A stretch of DNA of 64,000 nt from CBFDBF01 sp050293315 (GCA_050293315.1 JBNKMS010000012.1:124001-188000); one strand, 5' to 3'; counted from the first letter of the stretch, positions 42,983 through 51,653 are shown. The notes: a model not told the origin generated them from the sequence alone. Made by a program: numbers and translations.

Positions 42983-44170
42983 ATGCCGATAACCCCAATC
43001 CCAGTTACCGCCTACACCCTGAGCAACGCCCTCGGTCTTGGCAAGGGCGAGGTGTTGGCGCGGCTGCGTGCAGACAAAAGTGGCCTGCGCCAATGTGACT
43101 TCGAGGGCGTCAATTTCGACTGCTGGATCGGCCGGGTGCCAGGAATCGAACAGGCGGCTGTGCGCGCTGATCTGGTGGAGTTCGATTGCCGCAATAACCG
43201 TCTGGCGCAGGTCGGTCTGGAACAGGATGGCTTTGTGCAAGCGGTGGAGCGGGCCAGACGCAGCTACGGACGTGAGCGTATCGGTCTGTTTCTCGGTACC
43301 AGCACCTCGGGCATCCAGGAGGCGGAGATCGCCTATGCAAATCGTGACGGGAAGGGTGGTGCGCTACCCACCGGTTTTCGCTATCACGCCACTCAGAACT
43401 GCTACTCTCTCACCGATTTCTGCCGGCGCTATCTGGATATTGCCGGCCCAGCGTTCACTATCTCCACCGCCTGCTCCTCCAGTAGCAAGGTATTTGCCAC
43501 CGCCCAGCGCCACCTCGATGCGGGACTTTGTGATGCGGCGGTGGTAGGGGGGGTGGACAGTCTCTGTCTAACCACCCTCTACGGTTTCCACTCCCTGGGG
43601 CTGATTGCGGAACAGGCATGTGCACCATGGGGCCGGGAACGGGGCGGTATCAGTATTGGCGAGGCGGCCGGCTTTGCCCTCTTGGAGCGTGCGGCGGATG
43701 GCGCGGTCCCGATGCTATTAGGCTATGGCGAATCGAGTGACGCCCACCATATGTCCACGCCGCATCCGCAGGGTGTGGGTGCCGCACAGGCCATGGAGCA
43801 GGCCCTGTTGAGCGCTGGGGTCCAGATCCAGGAGCTGGACTACATAAATCTGCACGGCACCGGCACTAGGCTGAATGACGCCTCGGAGGACCAGGCGCTG
43901 CAGCACTTTCAACACCGGGCGGTCTGTAGCTCCACCAAGGGCTGGACCGGTCATACCTTAGGAGCTGCCGGTATAACCGAGGCGGCCATCACCCTGCTTG
44001 CCCTGGATAACGGGTTTATCCCCGCTAACCTGGGGCGGGGGGAGGCCGATCCAGCCCTGGCAACGGCGGTGCAGATTCAGCCTGCTGCACAGAGGATTAA
44101 GCTGGCGATGAGCAACTCCTTCGGCTTCGGTGGCAGTAACTGCAGTCTCATATTTGGAGGCCGCCCATGA
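42983..44170 (+). CDS. beta-ketoacyl-ACP synthase (ApeO-like)
   Basis: A FabF-type condensing enzyme of 395 residues from ATG 42983. The full triad is visible: Cys164 in STACSSSSK, His291 in NLHGTGT, His324 in GWTGHTLGAAG. It is the catalytic half of the polyene chain-building complex, paired with the chain-length-factor-like protein encoded next with a 4-bp overlap. It is the only complete ketosynthase in the operon; canonical clusters have a second one (ApeR). Confidence 0.9.
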   Translation: MPITPIPVTAYTLSNALGLGKGEVLARLRADKSGLRQCDFEGVNFDCWIGRVPGIEQAAVRADLVEFDCRNNRLAQVGLEQDGFVQAVERARRSYGRERIGLFLGTSTSGIQEAEIAYANRDGKGGALPTGFRYHATQNCYSLTDFCRRYLDIAGPAFTISTACSSSSKVFATAQRHLDAGLCDAAVVGGVDSLCLTTLYGFHSLGLIAEQACAPWGRERGGISIGEAAGFALLERAADGAVPMLLGYGESSDAHHMSTPHPQGVGAAQAMEQALLSAGVQIQELDYINLHGTGTRLNDASEDQALQHFQHRAVCSSTKGWTGHTLGAAGITEAAITLLALDNGFIPANLGRGEADPALATAVQIQPAAQRIKLAMSNSFGFGGSNCSLIFGGRP

Positions 44171-44946
44171 CCCCTCTGCAGATCCTAGGTATCGGAGTGA
44201 TCGGCCCTGGGCTGGATGGTTGGACTGCTACGGCCCCACTGCTGCGCGCCGACTCTTCTTATAATTATGCCGAGACGCAGATCCCTGCCCCCGGCCTGTT
44301 GCCGGCCAATGAGCGTCGTCGCACCACTCCCTGTATCAAGCTGGCCCTGGCCGTTGCTGAGCAGGCGGTTCAGGATGCCGGTCTGGATGCCATGGAGCTT
44401 GCCACTGTCTTCAGCTCCAGCCACGGTGATATGCGGGTCTCCGATAATATCTGCCGTGCCCTGGCCACCGAGGAGAGGCTGGTGTCGCCGACCCAGTTTC
44501 ACAACTCGGTGCATAACGCACCCGCCGGATATTGGTCAATCGCCGCCGGTTCACGCTATCCATCTACCAGCCTGGCGGTGGCTGACTCTAGCTTTAGCGC
44601 CGGGCTACTGGAGGCGACGCTGCAGTCCCGCAGCAGTGGCCGTCCTGTGCTGCTTGCGGTCTACGATCACCCTGCCCCAGAGCCGCTGGATGCGGCGGCA
44701 CCGTTGAGTGCCCCGTTTGCAGTGGCTCTGGTGTTGCAGGCAGGAGCAGAAGGTGCAGCACTGCGGCTCTCCCTGGACACGGGTGAGGAGACCACTATGA
44801 CCCAGCCGGAGCTGGAGGAGTTGCGTCTGTGGAATCCTGCGGCACGCGCCCTACCCCTGCTTGTTGCACTCGCAGCTAACCGGCCAACCACTCTTCACCT
44901 GCCATACCTGGGGCAACAGATGCGCATTGATCTGGAGGCGGTGTGA
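44167..44946 (+). CDS. beta-ketoacyl synthase-like chain length factor (ApeC-like)
   Basis: A 259-residue truncated thiolase-fold protein. The position of the catalytic Cys is occupied by VADSSFSAG, so no nucleophile is present. NSVHNAPAGYWSIA is typical of the chain-length-factor family (ketoacyl-synt_2). It is predicted to form a heterodimer with the ketosynthase upstream, as ApeO-ApeC does. Start overlaps by ATGA. Confidence 0.86.
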   Translation: MTPLQILGIGVIGPGLDGWTATAPLLRADSSYNYAETQIPAPGLLPANERRRTTPCIKLALAVAEQAVQDAGLDAMELATVFSSSHGDMRVSDNICRALATEERLVSPTQFHNSVHNAPAGYWSIAAGSRYPSTSLAVADSSFSAGLLEATLQSRSSGRPVLLAVYDHPAPEPLDAAAPLSAPFAVALVLQAGAEGAALRLSLDTGEETTMTQPELEELRLWNPAARALPLLVALAANRPTTLHLPYLGQQMRIDLEAV

Positions 44947-45383
44947 GTCTCGGGCGTCAACAGCTCTGCGCACTGATCCCCCATGCCGGCAGCATGTGTC
45001 TGCTGGACCGGGTGGAGCGGTGGGATGAGACCGAGATACTCTGTAGCACCGGCTCTCATTGCCACCCGGACAATCCTCTACGCCGGGGCGATCGGTTGGC
45101 GTCCATTCACGCCATGGAGTATGGTGCCCAGGCGATGGCTGTACACGGCGGGTTGTTGGCGCAGCAGCGGCAGGAGTCCATCCGCAGCGGTATTCTGGTA
45201 GCCATACGCGATGCCCAATTGTATCGGGATCGTCTGGATGATCTGGCGAACCCGCTGCAAGTAGAGGCGATACAACTGCTGGCATCCGGTGCCGATCAGA
45301 TCTACCAGGTGCGGATCAGTTGCGATGGCGATATAGTCGCCGCAGGGCGACTGGCGGTAATGAACCATTTGGAGGCTACATGA
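44943..45383 (+). CDS. hotdog dehydratase (ApeP-like)
   Basis: A 146-residue hotdog-fold dehydratase; the catalytic histidine is in LIPHAGSMCLLDRV, with AMEYGAQAMAVHGG as the second conserved stretch. It should pair with the ApeI-like protein at 36092-36379 to remove water from beta-hydroxyacyl-ACP. GTG start overlaps the previous TGA. Its own TGA stop (45381-45383) is the left target-site duplication of the inserted MITE-like element. Confidence 0.85.
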   Translation: MSLGRQQLCALIPHAGSMCLLDRVERWDETEILCSTGSHCHPDNPLRRGDRLASIHAMEYGAQAMAVHGGLLAQQRQESIRSGILVAIRDAQLYRDRLDDLANPLQVEAIQLLASGADQIYQVRISCDGDIVAAGRLAVMNHLEAT

Positions 45384-45621
45384 TCCTAGTATCCTCAGTT
45401 GACCGCTTCGTGCGGGACTCAAGCTCATGAGATACATGGAAAATCCTGCTTATTTCGAGCTCATCCATTGGGTGAGGGTCGCTACGCGGCGGATTGCACG
45501 TTTGCGGCGGCACATGGCGGCGTTGCAACTCCTCGCAATAGCTGGCTATTACTCGTCGTTGCGCCTTGCCATCCACCACCGCAAACACACACTCCACCAC
45601 GTCCAACTGAGGATTCTAGGA
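45384..45621 (+). mobile_element. 238-bp MITE-like element with terminal inverted repeats, inserted at a stop/start overlap
   Basis: The left end TCCTAGTATCCTCAGTTGAC (45384-45403) is the inverted complement of the right end (45601-45621, ...CTGAGGATTCTAGGA) with one mismatch and one indel. The element is flanked by TGA at 45381-45383 and 45622-45624, a 3-bp target duplication. Inside is an imperfect long hairpin at 45519-45565. It contains no convincing gene. Deleting the element and one TGA restores ACATGATGAAACG, an ATGA stop/start overlap like the other junctions of the operon. Confidence 0.8.
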
Positions 45622-46343
45622 TGATGAAACGTGCTCTTGTCACCGGTGGTAGCGGCGCCATCGGCGGCGCCATATGTCGACAACTTGCAGCTGATGGTCT
45701 GCAACTGCTGGTGCATGCAAACAGCAACCCCAAGCAGGCGGAGGCCGCTGTCCAGGAGATATGCGACAGTGGCGGATCCGCCAGCGTCGTCTGTTTCGAT
45801 GTCGGTGACACCGACGCTTGTGCTCACGCCCTGGGGCAGCTACTGCAGGATGGTCCCATTCAGGTGCTGGTGCATAATGCCGGTATCCATGATGACGCCC
45901 CCCTGGCGGGGATGGAGCGCACCCAGTGGCAGCGGGTGATCGACGTCTCTCTGAACGGTTTCTACAATGTTACCCAGCCTCTACTGCTGCCGATGATGGG
46001 GACCCGCTGGGGACGTATTATCTCGCTCTCCTCTATAGCGGGGGTGATGGGCAATCGCGGTCAGGCCAACTACGCCGCCGCCAAGGCGGGGCTGCACGGC
46101 GCTAGCAGATCACTGGCCAAGGAGCTCGCCTCCCGCGGGGTGACTGTGAACGTGGTGGCGCCGGGGATTATCGAGTCGCCCATGAGCGAGGGGCAATTTC
46201 CACCTGATTTGATAAAACAGTTAGTGCCTATGCAGCGACCAGGGACATCGAATGAGGTGGCCGATCTGGTAAGTTTTCTTGCTTCGGAGCGGGCCGCCTA
46301 TATCTCCGGCCAGGTAATCTCTATAAACGGGGCCATGGCGTGA
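45621..46343 (+). CDS. 3-ketoacyl-ACP reductase, FabG-type SDR (ApeQ-like)
   Basis: A 240-residue short-chain dehydrogenase: TGGSGAIGGAI nucleotide motif, HNAGIHDDAPL, catalytic Ser in SLSSIAGVMG and YAAAK (Tyr-x3-Lys). It reduces beta-ketoacyl-ACP in polyene elongation. The ATG ATG pair at 45621/45624 sits at the right edge of the MITE-like element: the A at 45621 is the element's last base, and the element now supplies the ribosome-binding environment (GAGGATTCTAGG). Translation is thus no longer coupled to the ApeP-like gene by overlap. Confidence 0.92.
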   Translation: MMKRALVTGGSGAIGGAICRQLAADGLQLLVHANSNPKQAEAAVQEICDSGGSASVVCFDVGDTDACAHALGQLLQDGPIQVLVHNAGIHDDAPLAGMERTQWQRVIDVSLNGFYNVTQPLLLPMMGTRWGRIISLSSIAGVMGNRGQANYAAAKAGLHGASRSLAKELASRGVTVNVVAPGIIESPMSEGQFPPDLIKQLVPMQRPGTSNEVADLVSFLASERAAYISGQVISINGAMA

Positions 46344-47065
46344 AGGTGACCGTTGTCATCCCAGCCTATAACGAGGCGGCAACTATTCGTTTGCTGGCGG
46401 AGACGATTCTTGCCCATGGATTGGAGCTGATCGTAGTAGATGACGGCTCTATAGATGGCACCTCGGCGCAGCTCGACGGGCTCCCTCTACAATTGATCAG
46501 GCACCCAGATAATCGGGGCAAGGCAGCCAGCCTGCGCCAGGGGATGGACATTGCCATCGCCGCGGGTGCAGACGGGGTACTTACTATGGATGGAGACGGT
46601 CAACACCGCCCAGATGAGATTCCAGCCATGCTCAAGCGTTTCGCCGACCATCCGGAGTGCCTAATTATCGGTGCGCGCTTGCTTAACCGGGAGCAGGCCC
46701 CCAGGGCCAGGCTATTTGCCAATAACTTTGCCGACTTCTGGATCTCATGGGCCGCCGGTCGACCGGTGCGCGACAGCCAGTCAGGTTTTAGAATCTACCC
46801 GGCAAAGGCGCTACGGCAGTTACAGATCGAGCATTGCAAACGTCGAGGGTTCGTTTTCGAGAGTGAATTTCTGATCGAGGCGGCGCGCGCAGGATTCTGT
46901 TTCGAGACCCTTGCCATCGCCTCACACTATCCGCAACAGACCAGGGCCAGCCATTTCCGCCCGGTGGTTGATATCAGCCGTATCGTGCTGATGGTGGCAT
47001 GGAAGTTACTAAAGAGGGGCCTCTACCTTCAGGGATTGGTGCGCTCCCTACGCAAACCCAGCTGA
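46340..47065 (+). CDS. family 2 glycosyltransferase
   Basis: A 241-residue GT-A enzyme similar to dolichol-phosphate mannosyltransferase-type GT2 proteins: VVIPAYNEAATI at the start, DDGSIDGT, DGDGQHRPDE (DxD region), and a C-terminal hydrophobic stretch. It starts GTG overlapping the FabG-like stop and is the last gene of the operon. It probably decorates the polyene or its lipid anchor with a sugar, a role that in canonical clusters is held by ApeJ (a glycosyltransferase-acyltransferase). Confidence 0.85.
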   Translation: MKVTVVIPAYNEAATIRLLAETILAHGLELIVVDDGSIDGTSAQLDGLPLQLIRHPDNRGKAASLRQGMDIAIAAGADGVLTMDGDGQHRPDEIPAMLKRFADHPECLIIGARLLNREQAPRARLFANNFADFWISWAAGRPVRDSQSGFRIYPAKALRQLQIEHCKRRGFVFESEFLIEAARAGFCFETLAIASHYPQQTRASHFRPVVDISRIVLMVAWKLLKRGLYLQGLVRSLRKPS

Positions 47066-47287
47066 TACAACCTTAACCATAGGAGTCAGTCTTCGTTGTC
47101 AGGAGAGATGTGAATCATCCCCCAGAATGAATAGCAATAGACGCGGTTGCCCACATTTTCCATAACGACACTTTGCAAAAGATTCTAGTTAACCATATGA
47201 TCTGTGTCGTACCCGGTTTAACTGACTGCCAGCGGTGTTGTGAGCTGGTGGATATCGCAAGCAATAGCTAAATAGGAGAGTAATAAT

Positions 47288-47680
47288 ATGTATCGGAAAC
47301 TTGCCACTACCCTTGTCATTATGATCGCTACACTGGCGTTAATCAGCTGCCGCTCGGCACCTGTATACAACGTGAACAATGCCACTGTAGTGGCTAATGT
47401 AAGCAATGTCTCCAGTGCACAGGTACGTAAGGCGATCATTCGCGCCGGTGGCGGACTGGGGTGGATAATCAAGGATGCCGGCCCCGGCAAACTGGTGGGG
47501 ACCCTCAACCTACGTAAACACGTGGCCAAGGTGGATATCCCTTACAGCGCCAGTAGCTACAGTATCCGTTACAAGAGCAGCGCCAACCTGGGCTATGACG
47601 GTACCAACATCCATAGCAACTACAACGGCTGGATCCAGAATCTACATAAGGCAATTCAGGTCCAACTTAACACGCTGTAA
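47288..47680 (+). CDS. putative small lipoprotein
   Basis: A 130-residue protein with lipobox LISC (Cys about residue 21). The mature domain is small and beta-rich (GKLVGTLNLRKHVAKVDIPYS; SYSIRYKSSANLGYD), a pattern seen in small envelope lipoproteins of unknown function. It has a GGAGAG site and its own terminator at 47691, so it is likely monocistronic and separate from the polyene-type operon. Confidence 0.75.
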   Translation: MYRKLATTLVIMIATLALISCRSAPVYNVNNATVVANVSNVSSAQVRKAIIRAGGGLGWIIKDAGPGKLVGTLNLRKHVAKVDIPYSASSYSIRYKSSANLGYDGTNIHSNYNGWIQNLHKAIQVQLNTL

Positions 47681-47690
47681 TCTTCCTGCC

Positions 47691-47719
47691 GGGCGCCGCT
47701 TTGCGGCGCCCAGTTTATT
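47691..47719 (+). terminator. intrinsic terminator after the small lipoprotein gene
   Basis: A 9-bp perfect stem (GGGCGCCGC / GCGGCGCCC) with a TTT loop is followed by AGTTTATT, starting 11 bp after the stop. Confidence 0.88.
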
Positions 47720-48060
47720 GGCATATCTTAAAATACCACGCGCAGCAACATTTGCTGCTATTGTTCGATCGCCGTTATGGGGTAGTCAAAGGGGCGAGGG
47801 ATCTGCCTGAGACCGCGTCTATTCCTCTCCAGCCACCTAGTCCGAAACATTCACCTCCCAGTACCTGGTTGCCCCATTCAGTGGCCATCTATTAAGAGGA
47901 TTCCCGCGCCCGCTCTGCCTTGGAGAGCCCTGATTATGGGGTTCAATCTACCGTCCGCGAGGGTTTTTTCAGCTAAAGATATTTATACGCTGGCCGCTAT
48001 CAGGAAAGCATAAGAATAACAACAATTTATAAAGATTCGAAAGTCAGGAGGAGCGGGCTG
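47720..48060 (+). other. intergenic region before the chemoreceptor gene
   Basis: About 340 bp without a convincing gene or RNA. It should carry the promoter of the chemoreceptor. An AGGAGGAGC ribosome site lies just before 48061. Short ORFs here lack ribosome sites and protein-like composition. Confidence 0.4.
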
Positions 48061-49695
48061 ATGAAGGCGATGCGGAATATAAAGATAAAACTGCGGCTAT
48101 GGTCGTTGGCAATATTGGCCCTGGCGGGTGTCTTATTGGTCACCACAATCTCATTGGTGGCGCTGCACTCCTCTCTGATGCAGGAGAAAGAGGCCCAGAC
48201 GCGTAAACTGGTGGAGGCGGCGCATAGTATTCTGATTGAGCAACATAGCCTAATTGCCACAGGTGAAGTAGATGAGGCCGGGGCCAAGGCCGCTGCGCTC
48301 AAGATAATCAAGAGCCTACATTATGACGAGACCAACTACTTCTGGATCAACGACATGCATCCAACAATGGTTATGCATCCGGCAAAGCCGGCGCTGGATG
48401 GCAAGGACCTTTCGGAGGTTAAGGACCCTAATGGTAAGAAGCTGTTTGTGGAGTTTGTAAAAGTAGTCAAGGCGCAGGGGAGTGGTTTTGTGCCATATAT
48501 GTGGCCTAAAGCTGGAACCGATGATCCGGTAGATAAACTATCCTATGTCAAAGGTTTCGAGCCTTGGGGATGGATCATCGGCTCAGGTATCTATATTGAC
48601 GATGTTGAAGAGATCTTCTGGGGCCAGTTGCTGTCAGTCGGTCTAGTTGTCTTCTTGATCTTGGCTCTGCTCGCATTCCTGTCATTCTCGATCACCATGA
48701 GTATTATCTGTCCGCTACGCACGACCACTGCGGCCATGGATGATATATCTCAAGGTGAGGGCGACCTGACTGCAAGACTGGATGACTCCGGTAGCGATGA
48801 GATATCAGAGCTGGCGCACGCATTCAATCGCTACACAGAAAAGATCCATGAGATTATTCGCCAGGTAAAGGATGCAACCGGAGAGCTTACCGTATCATCC
48901 AATGAGTTAAATGGTATCTCAACAGAGACCAACAACAGCATGATGCAGCAGCGTAGCGAGACCCAACAGGCCGCAACAGCCGTGACTGAGATGGCAGCTA
49001 CCGTTAAGGAGATCTCCAAGAGCTCGGAGACTGCAGCAAGTTCTGCAGGTGAGGCGGATAGAGAGGCCGCGGAAGGCAAGAGCATTGTAAGTGAAGCAGC
49101 GGATACTATTAATAAACTGGCCTCCGAGGTTGAGCAGTCGGCCGAGGTTATTCATCGTCTGGAGAGTGAGAGTGAGGCCATTGGTTCGGTGCTTGATGTG
49201 ATTCGCGGGATTGCAGAGCAGACCAATCTGCTGGCCCTGAATGCGGCAATTGAGGCCGCCAGGGCCGGTGAACAGGGCAGGGGATTCGCTGTGGTTGCGG
49301 ATGAGGTCCGTACCCTGGCCAGTCGTACGCAACAATCCACCCAAGAGATTCAAGAGATGATCGAAAAGTTGCAGACCGGCTCGAGAGAGGCAGTAGAGGT
49401 AATGGAGAGCAGTCGTGTTACCACACAAAAGACGGTTGAAAAGGCGGGAGCTGCAGCAGAATCATTGAATAAGATCGCTGATGCAGTTGCCAACATCTCC
49501 GATATGAATAGACAGATTGCAACATCAGCTGAAGAGCAGTCGGCAGTGGCGGAAGAGATAGATAAAAATATTGTGCAGATATCTGATCTAGCAGAGCATG
49601 GGGCCGAACAGACCACTCATGTCTCTGATGCCAGTGAAAGGCTATATGAGCTTAGCAATAGTCTTGCTGTGCTGGTGAAGCAGTTTAAGGTTTAG
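48061..49695 (+). CDS. methyl-accepting chemotaxis protein with single Cache domain
   Basis: A 544-residue chemoreceptor. TM1 is at about residues 14-38, followed by a periplasmic Cache_2-type sensor with the signature NYFWINDMHPTMVMHP and GWIIGSGIYIDDVEEIF, then TM2 (about 190-215), a HAMP domain (DDISQGEGDLTARL) and the cytoplasmic hairpin with the highly conserved EAARAGEQGRGFAVVADEVR tip (residues given in part). There is no C-terminal CheB/CheR tether. Ligand unknown; such domains bind small organic acids in characterised receptors. Confidence 0.95.
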   Translation: MKAMRNIKIKLRLWSLAILALAGVLLVTTISLVALHSSLMQEKEAQTRKLVEAAHSILIEQHSLIATGEVDEAGAKAAALKIIKSLHYDETNYFWINDMHPTMVMHPAKPALDGKDLSEVKDPNGKKLFVEFVKVVKAQGSGFVPYMWPKAGTDDPVDKLSYVKGFEPWGWIIGSGIYIDDVEEIFWGQLLSVGLVVFLILALLAFLSFSITMSIICPLRTTTAAMDDISQGEGDLTARLDDSGSDEISELAHAFNRYTEKIHEIIRQVKDATGELTVSSNELNGISTETNNSMMQQRSETQQAATAVTEMAATVKEISKSSETAASSAGEADREAAEGKSIVSEAADTINKLASEVEQSAEVIHRLESESEAIGSVLDVIRGIAEQTNLLALNAAIEAARAGEQGRGFAVVADEVRTLASRTQQSTQEIQEMIEKLQTGSREAVEVMESSRVTTQKTVEKAGAAAESLNKIADAVANISDMNRQIATSAEEQSAVAEEIDKNIVQISDLAEHGAEQTTHVSDASERLYELSNSLAVLVKQFKV

Positions 49696-49724
49696 TGTTT
49701 ATATAGAGATAGAGAGACTGTGTC

Positions 49725-49749
49725 AGGGCCGGGGCTATGCCCCGGCCTT
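49725..49749. terminator. GC-rich hairpin between convergent genes
   Basis: An 11-bp stem (AGGGCCGGGGC / GCCCCGGCCTT, one G-T pair) with a TAT loop lies between the chemoreceptor and the convergent nitroreductase gene; likely terminates one or both. Confidence 0.7.
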
Positions 49750-49753
49750 GTGC

Positions 49754-50356
49754 CTAGAATCTGTCCTGGATTACCACTTCGTCCAACGGCAGTTGGCCAC
49801 CGCGTGGCCACGCCTCTGTGGCCCCTTTGCCGATGACGACAAACATGGCGATCACATGATCCGCTGGCAGATTAATCAGCCTGCCAACCGCATCGAAATC
49901 AAATCCATCCATAGGACAGGAGTCATAACCCATGCTTTTTGCCGCCAGCATGAGTGTCTGCGCCGCTATGCCACATGAACGCATCGCCTCATCGCGTTGG
50001 ACTTGGTCTTTATCGCGATAGTAGCCGTCAATAGCCGGCAGCAGGAAATCACTCACCTCCGTCGGGGCGTTGCGCCAGTAGCGCGCAGGCTCTTTCTCCC
50101 ACGCCTTTAGATCGGCGCACAGCACGACGAGCAGGGAGGCATCTGTTACCTGCGCCTGGTCCCAGGAGACCGCACGGATCTGGCTGCGCAGGTCGGCATC
50201 ACGGACAACCACAAAACGCCAGTTTTGAATATTGAATGCAGTAGGCGATAACGTGGCGAGTGACAGTAAGCGCTCGATCTCCTCCTCACTCATGCGGTGG
50301 TCAGCGTCGTAGTGTTTTACTGCACGACGTTGGGTGATGGCTTCAAGAGTATTCAT
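49754..50356 (-). CDS. nitroreductase-family FMN oxidoreductase
   Basis: A 200-residue FMN-dependent NAD(P)H oxidoreductase. The N-terminal ITQRRAVKHYDADH carries the typical Arg-Arg-x-x-Lys FMN-phosphate motif, LSPTAFNIQNWRFVVV is the second family block, and GYDSCPMDGFD is near the C-terminus. Physiological substrate (quinone, nitro compound, flavin) cannot be told. Its start overlaps the stop of the upstream gene by 4 bp. Confidence 0.88.
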   Translation of the reverse strand: MNTLEAITQRRAVKHYDADHRMSEEEIERLLSLATLSPTAFNIQNWRFVVVRDADLRSQIRAVSWDQAQVTDASLLVVLCADLKAWEKEPARYWRNAPTEVSDFLLPAIDGYYRDKDQVQRDEAMRSCGIAAQTLMLAAKSMGYDSCPMDGFDFDAVGRLINLPADHVIAMFVVIGKGATEAWPRGGQLPLDEVVIQDRF

Positions 50357-50808
50357 TTGACCTCCTCCCGCCCGAAATACTGGGCCTCGTTAATTTTCTT
50401 ATTGGCATTTTCCTCTGGGTGTTCGCATTTAAAGCTAGCAGCAAATTTTTCAAATATCTCGAGTACAGCCTCATCTTTGCTATATGTGCAGAGAGACTGC
50501 ATGTCTACCTCTATGCATCTTCCGTCATTCTCCATAAATTGAGGAGAGTTGACGCGAATCCAGTTGATTGGGTCTTTACTGCCACCGATCCGCTGTATGG
50601 TTGCCACATAATGCGTTTTGTAAAAGAAGTCATCTACCACCTCCCAACCATTTGGGTAGATGAATACAAAGCCGCTATCTGCGTCGTAATAGTTTTGCCA
50701 GCCACTATTTTGACTGTTGTTATTGTCTGTTGCCTCTACGCATGCGGAGCCAAGTGTGGTGAAGTATATAAGAGCAACTATGCTTAGGTGGCGTCGCGGG
50801 TTGATCAT
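50353..50808 (-). CDS. exported protein of unknown function (possible lipoprotein)
   Basis: A 151-residue protein with an N-terminal signal (MINPRRHLSIVALIYFTTLG) and a lipobox-like GSAC. The mature part has a PsbP/DUF-like strand pattern (DSGFVFIYPNGWEVVDDFFY) and three further Cys. A strong GGAGG precedes the ATG. It overlaps the nitroreductase gene by 4 bp, so the pair is co-transcribed; no function is assigned. Confidence 0.65.
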   Translation of the reverse strand: MINPRRHLSIVALIYFTTLGSACVEATDNNNSQNSGWQNYYDADSGFVFIYPNGWEVVDDFFYKTHYVATIQRIGGSKDPINWIRVNSPQFMENDGRCIEVDMQSLCTYSKDEAVLEIFEKFAASFKCEHPEENANKKINEAQYFGREEVK

Positions 50809-50861
50809 CGTTTTTCCTCCTTGTGATGTAGTTGGCAGAGAGGCCCAATATGGTGATCTGA

Positions 50862-51653
50862 CTATACTGATTTCCTTAAAAATTCATCAATGCTTTGGGT
50901 GACGCACTCCGGGTTCTCCAGCGGCGACATATGTCCGGCACCAGGGACGGTGACTATCTCTGAGTCTTTTATCATCTCATGCATCTGCTGCATCATGGCG
51001 GGCGGCGTTATGCTGTCATTCTCACCAACCAGCAACAGGGTTGGAATATTGATATCTTCCAGTGAGCGCGTGGTGTCTGTTCGGGCAGCCATCGCCAAGA
51101 GACACCCCTTGACCCCGACCGGAGACTCTTTTTGGGCCTGCTCCAAATAGCTGTTATAGATCTCGGGGATCCTGTGCGGGGCACCATCGCTGAAGGCTAG
51201 AGGGACGAAGCCGGACACAAACTGCTCCACTCCATCCTTGTCTATGGCCTTGATCGCAGCGGCCCGCTTTAATCTCCCTGCGTCATCGTCTGCCTCTGAC
51301 CTGGTGTCGCACAGGATCAGTGCGCGAAACCGCTCTGGCTCTCGCTCCATCGCGCGCAGTGCGATGTAACCACCCATGGAAAAGCCGGCTATGATTGGTC
51401 GGTCGAGATCCAGGCCGTCAATCAGTGCGCACAGATCATCTACAAACATCTCTATGGTAAATTGGCCATCTCCGGAAGGAGCCTCGCCAAGCCCTCTGAC
51501 ATCATAAGATATGCAGTAGTATTGCTTCTTCAGCTGTTTTATCTGCTCTCTCCACATGGTGGAGTTGAAGGGGAATCCGTGGATAAAGATGATTGGAATC
51601 CCGCTGCGATTCCCAGCTTCGTGTACTGCAATGCCGTTGACATACTTTTCCAT
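50862..51653 (-). CDS. alpha/beta hydrolase
   Basis: A 263-residue soluble hydrolase with a complete triad: nucleophile Ser in GFSMGGY, acid in LLVGENDSIT, His in PGAGHMSPLENP. The oxyanion region is IFIHGFPFNSTMWREQ. It resembles 3-oxoadipate enol-lactonase and related esterases, but no pathway genes surround it, so the substrate stays open. Confidence 0.9.
   Translation of the reverse strand: MEKYVNGIAVHEAGNRSGIPIIFIHGFPFNSTMWREQIKQLKKQYYCISYDVRGLGEAPSGDGQFTIEMFVDDLCALIDGLDLDRPIIAGFSMGGYIALRAMEREPERFRALILCDTRSEADDDAGRLKRAAAIKAIDKDGVEQFVSGFVPLAFSDGAPHRIPEIYNSYLEQAQKESPVGVKGCLLAMAARTDTTRSLEDINIPTLLLVGENDSITPPAMMQQMHEMIKDSEIVTVPGAGHMSPLENPECVTQSIDEFLRKSV

Noticed and set aside
45399..45620. 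N-terminal extension of the ketoreductase through the MITE-like element
   Set aside because: The frame is open only by chance from a TTG; the SDR family starts at MKRALVTGG, and the extension is entirely mobile-element sequence.
47519..47524. A further CACGTG as a third parS site
   Set aside because: Flanks (AAA and GCC) do not extend the palindrome to the 16-bp motif.
47701..47895. 65-residue plus-strand ORF after the small lipoprotein gene
   Set aside because: It starts in the terminator hairpin, lacks a ribosome site and does not look like a protein.
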